Positions 58,782-64,000 of a DNA stretch of 64,000 nucleotides are shown piece after piece. The notes beneath the pieces are model-generated. The model made no database searches. It saw only the letters and a program-made list of their open reading frames with translations, and was not told the origin of the DNA. Origin of the DNA: Pseudomonas mosselii (GTDB taxonomy: Bacteria > Pseudomonadota > Gammaproteobacteria > Pseudomonadales > Pseudomonadaceae). Numbering within the stretch: position 1 is the stretch's first letter; each line of letters begins with the position of its first letter. Location: assembly GCF_019823065.1 (NCBI RefSeq), contig NZ_CP081966.1, positions 3,193,501 to 3,257,500 of the forward strand, in the 5' to 3' direction. The translations under genes were made by a program, and so were the position numbers.

Positions 58782-58894
58782 TGAATGCAGGCAATGCAAT
58801 CTTGGTAGCAGGCATGCGTTCAGCGTCCATACTGCCAAAGACAAGATCAATAACACCCGGGAGGGTGGCGCATGACGCTCGGTCCGTCCCGACC

Positions 58895-58910
58895 GAGACA
58901 GCGCTATCTC
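58895..58910. promoter_or_regulatory. GntR operator 2 (upstream of gntK)
   Basis: GAGACAGCGCTATCTC, a palindrome but for one pair, 18 bases upstream of the gntK start. Confidence 0.7.
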
Positions 58911-58928
58911 ACCCAGCAGGAGGTACAG

Positions 58929-59468
58929 ATGAACCCTTCCCTGTCCGCGATCGTGGTCATGGGCGTAGCCGGCTGTGGTAAAAGCAGCGTCGGCGCCGCC
59001 ATCGCCACCCGCAGCGGCGGCCGCCTGATCGAAGGCGATGCCTTCCACCCCGCCGCGAACATCGCCAAGATGAGTGCCGGCATTCCCCTGGACGACGACG
59101 ATCGCGCCGGCTGGCTGGTGCTTCTGGGCCAGGCGCTGCAAGACACCCTGGCCGCCGGCGAGCGCCCGATCCTGACCTGCTCGGCCCTCAAGCGCCGTTA
59201 CCGCGACACCCTGCGCCAGGCCGTGCCCGAGCTGTGCTTCGTGTTCCTCGAACTGACCCCGCAAGAAGCCGAGAAGCGCGTGCTGGCCCGCCCCGGCCAC
59301 TTCATGCCGGCCAGCCTGATCGACAGCCAGTTCGCCGCACTGGAGCCGCCGCACGCCGAACCCCTGACCCTGGCCCTGGATGCCACCCGCCCGCTGACCA
59401 CGCTGGCCGAGGACGTGCACCAATGGCTAAAGCCTTGCGGTGAGCAGGCGCTGGCGCGGACTGCCTGA
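58929..59468 (+). CDS. gntK: Gluconokinase
   Basis: A 179-residue P-loop kinase. Walker A MGVAGCGKSS is near residue 10-19, and the substrate site is EGDAFHPAANIAKM with GIPLDDDDR. It converts gluconate to 6-phosphogluconate. ATG 58929 follows GGAGG. An in-frame ATG at 58872 also has a good ribosome site (GGGAGGG) and would place operator 2 inside the coding region. The family length favours the shorter form. Confidence 0.9.
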   Translation: MNPSLSAIVVMGVAGCGKSSVGAAIATRSGGRLIEGDAFHPAANIAKMSAGIPLDDDDRAGWLVLLGQALQDTLAAGERPILTCSALKRRYRDTLRQAVPELCFVFLELTPQEAEKRVLARPGHFMPASLIDSQFAALEPPHAEPLTLALDATRPLTTLAEDVHQWLKPCGEQALARTA

Positions 59469-59493
59469 ACCGGCGGTTTTTCCGGCTCACCAA

Positions 59494-59507
59494 AGACAGC
59501 GCTGTCT
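59494..59507. promoter_or_regulatory. GntR operator 3 (upstream of gntT)
   Basis: AGACAGCGCTGTCT, a perfect 14-base palindrome, 75 bases before the gntT start. Confidence 0.75.
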
Positions 59508-59582
59508 CCCTGCTTCTCAAGACGCAATGACGCAAGACACGCGACACCAAAACAACAACGAAAAGACCGAGGTTCACGAACC

Positions 59583-60935
59583 ATGTTCGGACTGGCTACC
59601 GATACCTTCCTGTTGCTCGACGCACTGGTCACCATCGTCGGGCTCATCCTGCTGATCACCCATTTCAAAGTCCACCCCTTCGTCGCCCTCACCCTGGCCG
59701 CGGGCTTTCTCGGCCTGACCTCCGGCATGCCGGTGGCCAAGGTGATGAAGTCGTTCCAGGACGGCTTCGGCGGCGTGCTCGGCTTCGTCGGCATCGTCCT
59801 CGCGCTGGGTACCATGCTCGGCAAGCTGATGGCCGACTCTGGCGGCGCCGACCAGATCGCCCAGACGCTGATCCGCGCCTTCGGCAAGCAGAAGGTGCAC
59901 TGGGCGATGATGTTCGCCGCCTTCCTGGTGGGCATCCCGCTGTTCTTCGAGATTGGCTTCGTGCTGCTGATCCCGCTGGTGTTCATCGTCGCCCGCCGCT
60001 CCGGCGTGTCGCTGGTGAAGATCGGCATCCCGCTGCTGGCCGGCCTGTCAGTGGTGCACGGCCTGGTGCCGCCGCACCCGGGGCCACTGCTGGCGATCGG
60101 CATCTTCCACGCCGACATCGGCAAGACCATCTTCTACGGCCTGCTGGTGGCCCTGCCGACCGCAGTGATCGCAGGCCCGCTGTTCGGCAACTTCATCTCG
60201 CGCTATATCCCGGGCAACCCGTCCCAGGAGCTGATGGACCAGATCGCCCGCGACTCGAACCAGCAGAACCTGCCGAGCTTCAGCGTGACCCTGATCACCG
60301 TGCTGCTGCCGGTGGTGCTGATGCTGCTGAAAACCTTCGCCGACGTGGTACTGCCGGCCGAGCACATCGTGCGCCAGTGGATGGACCTGATCGGCCACCC
60401 GATCACCGCCCTTCTCGCCGCCCTGCTGCTGGCCTTCTACACCTTCGGTTCGGCCCGCGGCTTCAACCGCCAGCAGATCATGAAGATGCTCGACCAAAGC
60501 CTGGCGCCCACCGCCGCCATCGTGCTGATCGTCGGCGCCGGCGGCGGCTTCAAGCAGATGCTGGTGGACACCGGCGTCGGCAACGTGATCGGGCAGATGG
60601 CGGTGCAGGCCGAGATCTCGCCGATCCTGCTGGCCTGGCTGGTGGCGGCGGTGATCCGCATTGCCACCGGCTCCGCGACCGTGGCCACCATCACCGGCGC
60701 CGGCATCGTCGCCCCGGTGATCGACCTGGTGCCAGGGGTGAACCGTGAACTGCTGGTGCTGGCCACCGGCGCCGGTTCCTTGATCCTGTCCCACGTCAAC
60801 GACGCCGGGTTCTGGCTGGTCAAGCAGTACTTCAACATGACCGTGGCCGAGACCTTCAAGACCTGGAGCATGATGGAGACCATCCTTTCGGTGGTCGGCA
60901 TCATCTTCATCATGTTGCTGTCGATGGTAGTGTGA
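59583..60935 (+). CDS. gntT: Gluconate permease (GntP family)
   Basis: A 450-residue inner-membrane protein of about twelve helices. HGLVPPHPGPLLAIG and ATVATITGAGIVAP are the GntP signatures. It imports gluconate by proton symport. It follows gntK after a 114-base gap with its own operator, so it may have a second promoter. The start has a distant GAGG. Confidence 0.9.
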   Translation: MFGLATDTFLLLDALVTIVGLILLITHFKVHPFVALTLAAGFLGLTSGMPVAKVMKSFQDGFGGVLGFVGIVLALGTMLGKLMADSGGADQIAQTLIRAFGKQKVHWAMMFAAFLVGIPLFFEIGFVLLIPLVFIVARRSGVSLVKIGIPLLAGLSVVHGLVPPHPGPLLAIGIFHADIGKTIFYGLLVALPTAVIAGPLFGNFISRYIPGNPSQELMDQIARDSNQQNLPSFSVTLITVLLPVVLMLLKTFADVVLPAEHIVRQWMDLIGHPITALLAALLLAFYTFGSARGFNRQQIMKMLDQSLAPTAAIVLIVGAGGGFKQMLVDTGVGNVIGQMAVQAEISPILLAWLVAAVIRIATGSATVATITGAGIVAPVIDLVPGVNRELLVLATGAGSLILSHVNDAGFWLVKQYFNMTVAETFKTWSMMETILSVVGIIFIMLLSMVV

Positions 60936-60992
60936 CCGTTGGTCGCCGTCATGGCACCTTGCTGACGGGACACAGGCCCAAGTGAGACAGAG

Positions 60993-61017
60993 GCCCTGCG
61001 CAGGCAGGGCCGCTTTC
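60993..61017 (+). terminator. Probable terminator of gnt operon
   Basis: GGCCCTGC and GCAGGGCC arms with a four-base loop and a short T-rich tail, about 60 bases beyond gntT. Confidence 0.4.
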
Positions 61018-61040
61018 TCCGTCGCAAAGGAGCCTGCCCC

Positions 61041-61337
61041 ATGAAACACGCCTTCCTCCTCGCCGCCCTGCTCGCTTCGCCCCTGGCCTTGGCCGCCGGT
61101 ACCGGCGCCACCTACCCTGACGATCCGCACAATCCGGCGCCACAGCCGGGGGTCGACAGCACCCTCAACCCGATCGAGAAGCCCATGCCGCGGGACACCG
61201 ACCCCCGGATCAAGGGCAATGACCCGGAAAGTCCGCCAGCCGAGCAGAACGATGATCGTGATCTGCCGGGGATGGGTAGTAGTGGGTCGGAGGGGATGGG
61301 GCGTGACGGGGGAAGCTCAGGGAGCAGCAAGCCCTGA
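61041..61337 (+). CDS. Small secreted Pro/Gly/Asp-rich protein
   Basis: A 98-residue protein. The signal peptide MKHAFLLAALLASPLALAAG is followed by a low-complexity, Pro/Asp/Gly-rich chain (PDDPHNPAPQPGVDSTLNP) ending in Gly/Ser. It should be periplasmic and unfolded. Function unknown. Confidence 0.65.
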   Translation: MKHAFLLAALLASPLALAAGTGATYPDDPHNPAPQPGVDSTLNPIEKPMPRDTDPRIKGNDPESPPAEQNDDRDLPGMGSSGSEGMGRDGGSSGSSKP

Positions 61338-61422
61338 GTCCCTGCCACCTGACATTTTTACCAGTTGTACAGCACCCAGTGGCGCACCAGTATTACCAGG
61401 GAATACTGGTCGGGGGCGACAC

Positions 61423-62286
61423 ATGGACAAATCAAACCGGGGCCGTTCAGCAGCACCGGGAATACTGGCTGTCGACCGGCAGGCCACTGTATTGAGGAGA
61501 AGCCATGTATCACAGCCCTCCATATTCACCTATTGCCCTTACGGCTACCTGCCAGAACGTAACGACTCAACGTTGTTGAGGTTCAACGGACAGCCTCTGG
61601 AGCTACCCATCCCCCTCTACCTTCTGGGCAATGGCTATCGCGCCTTCAATAGCGTCTTGATGCGCTTCCACTCCGCCGATAGTAAAAGCCCGTTCGGTGA
61701 TGGAGGCATCAACGTCTATACCTACTGCGCGGGTGACCGGGTCAACAATACTGACCCATCCGGGCATATCTTGGAGAAAGTCCGTAATGCTATTACCGGA
61801 AGGGTCGAGTTCGAAGGGCCATACCAGGTGCTATACAAAGGCACTGACAAGATTGCGCCAACCGTGTTCCATAAAGAGGTACTACTTAGTGGGATGGCAG
61901 GTTTCGTTACACACTCCAAACTAGACCGCCCGCTATTATTAGATGAGTTCGGTAACTTAAACAATGCGAAATTAGTGGCGAAGGAGGAAATCGGTCCCAG
62001 ACTAAAGGGGTTGAAAGCCTACCGCAAAGACCCAAACAAGCCTTTCATGTTGCTCGGATGCTATGCAGGGACCGCCGCTGCGCAGATTGTTGCCAATACA
62101 TTGAATAGACCAGTTATTGCAGTCATGGGAAAGCTCAAAGCACCCAAGGCCCACCTAATCAATCAACCGTTAGAGAATGGTAAGCCCAGGCCTCTGCGTG
62201 AGTATGACCCTGAAATCGATGGCAAGCTGATAACAGCAGTGCTTCATACGTTTTATCCTATGGCTCAAGTCCGTAGCGCCTCATAG
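61423..62286 (+). CDS. Short RHS-core protein with possible cysteine-peptidase tip
   Basis: A 287-residue protein. Residues 30-115 form the terminal RHS core (YLLGNGYRAFNSVLMRFHSA, DRVNNTDPSGH). The rest is a variable tip of lower GC than its surroundings. It has GFVTHSKLDRPLLLDEFGN, followed by PFMLLGCYAGTAAAQIVANT and NRPVIAVMG: the His/Cys spacing seen in caspase-like (clan CD) effector domains. Repeat-rich RHS upstream parts are missing, so it may be an orphan tip. The frame is open further upstream; ATG 61423 follows GGGGG. No adjacent immunity gene was seen. Confidence 0.55.
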   Translation: MDKSNRGRSAAPGILAVDRQATVLRRSHVSQPSIFTYCPYGYLPERNDSTLLRFNGQPLELPIPLYLLGNGYRAFNSVLMRFHSADSKSPFGDGGINVYTYCAGDRVNNTDPSGHILEKVRNAITGRVEFEGPYQVLYKGTDKIAPTVFHKEVLLSGMAGFVTHSKLDRPLLLDEFGNLNNAKLVAKEEIGPRLKGLKAYRKDPNKPFMLLGCYAGTAAAQIVANTLNRPVIAVMGKLKAPKAHLINQPLENGKPRPLREYDPEIDGKLITAVLHTFYPMAQVRSAS

Positions 62287-62366
62287 GTACTGGGGCACCC
62301 CCACTTTCGTCTTTAACATCAGCCCTTTCAAGGTGTTGATAATTGACGTCCGACTTGGGCCTGCCG

Positions 62367-62386
62367 GGGCCGCTGTGCGGCCCTTT
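62367..62386 (+). terminator. Terminator after RHS gene
   Basis: GGGCCGC and GCGGCCC arms with a three-base loop, then TTTCGCGG, a form very frequent in P. putida-group genomes. Confidence 0.6.
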
Positions 62387-62426
62387 CGCGGCACAAGGCC
62401 GCCACACATCGATCGCGCTGGGCTGG

Positions 62427-63854
<1,428 letters not shown>

Positions 63855-64000
63855 GGTCCCCTCCCGCTGCAATTTTGAAAGTCAGGCTGACGCGGGTTCC
63901 TTCCTCTTCGCGGCTGGTCAGCTCGACCGCGCCGCCAAAGCGCTCCATGATCCGCTTGACCAGGGCCAGGCCGACACCCAGGCCGCCCTGCTTGGTGGTG

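Overview
The window comes from a Pseudomonas chromosome, most likely the P. putida group. It is GC-rich, carries the gluconate genes gntR/gntK/gntT, azoR and the ABC-F gene ybiT, has the terminator style typical of that group, and encodes a very large NEL-type effector. No rRNA, tRNA or CRISPR array was seen.

Bases 1 to about 41,590 are one lambda-like siphovirus prophage whose left end lies outside the window. Its repressor gene (26113-26829, +) sits between two operator/promoter clusters. Leftward (minus strand) from there run cro, two small regulators, a Rha/KilAC regulator, an HNH nuclease, replication genes O and P with an iteron-like repeat inside O, nin genes, a candidate late antiterminator, a holin/membrane block, terminase, portal, head genes, connectors, tail tube, the G/GT chaperone with a programmed -1 frameshift, a moron island that includes a superinfection-immunity protein, tape measure, and M, L, K, I and the start of J. 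No endolysin was recognised; it may lie left of the window. Rightward (plus strand) runs an early operon: a long leader with a boxA-like site, small phage genes, a strongly structured noncoding segment, ERF annealing protein, YqaJ exonuclease, SSB, an RMF/CrpP-like protein, a DpdA/TGT-like protein, a Lar-like protein, NinX, an orphan DNA methyltransferase, excisionase and integrase.

Bases 41,600-64,000 are host chromosome: ybiT, an MFS transporter, a secreted alpha/beta hydrolase, azoR with a divergent LysR regulator, MmcQ/YjbR and VOC proteins, a 1,675-residue LRR/NEL ubiquitin-ligase-like protein, a UvrD-like helicase, a pirin, a lipoprotein, the gluconate regulon with three matching GntR operators, a small secreted protein, a short RHS-core protein with a possible cysteine-peptidase tip, and a sigma-54 response regulator with the end of its sensor kinase.

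The less expected signals are a 37-bp inverted repeat present four times in the prophage only; a 270-bp noncoding segment with nested stems upstream of a minor phage gene; intrinsic terminators placed just upstream of late-gene ribosome binding sites; and several very short, translationally coupled genes (16 to 50 codons).
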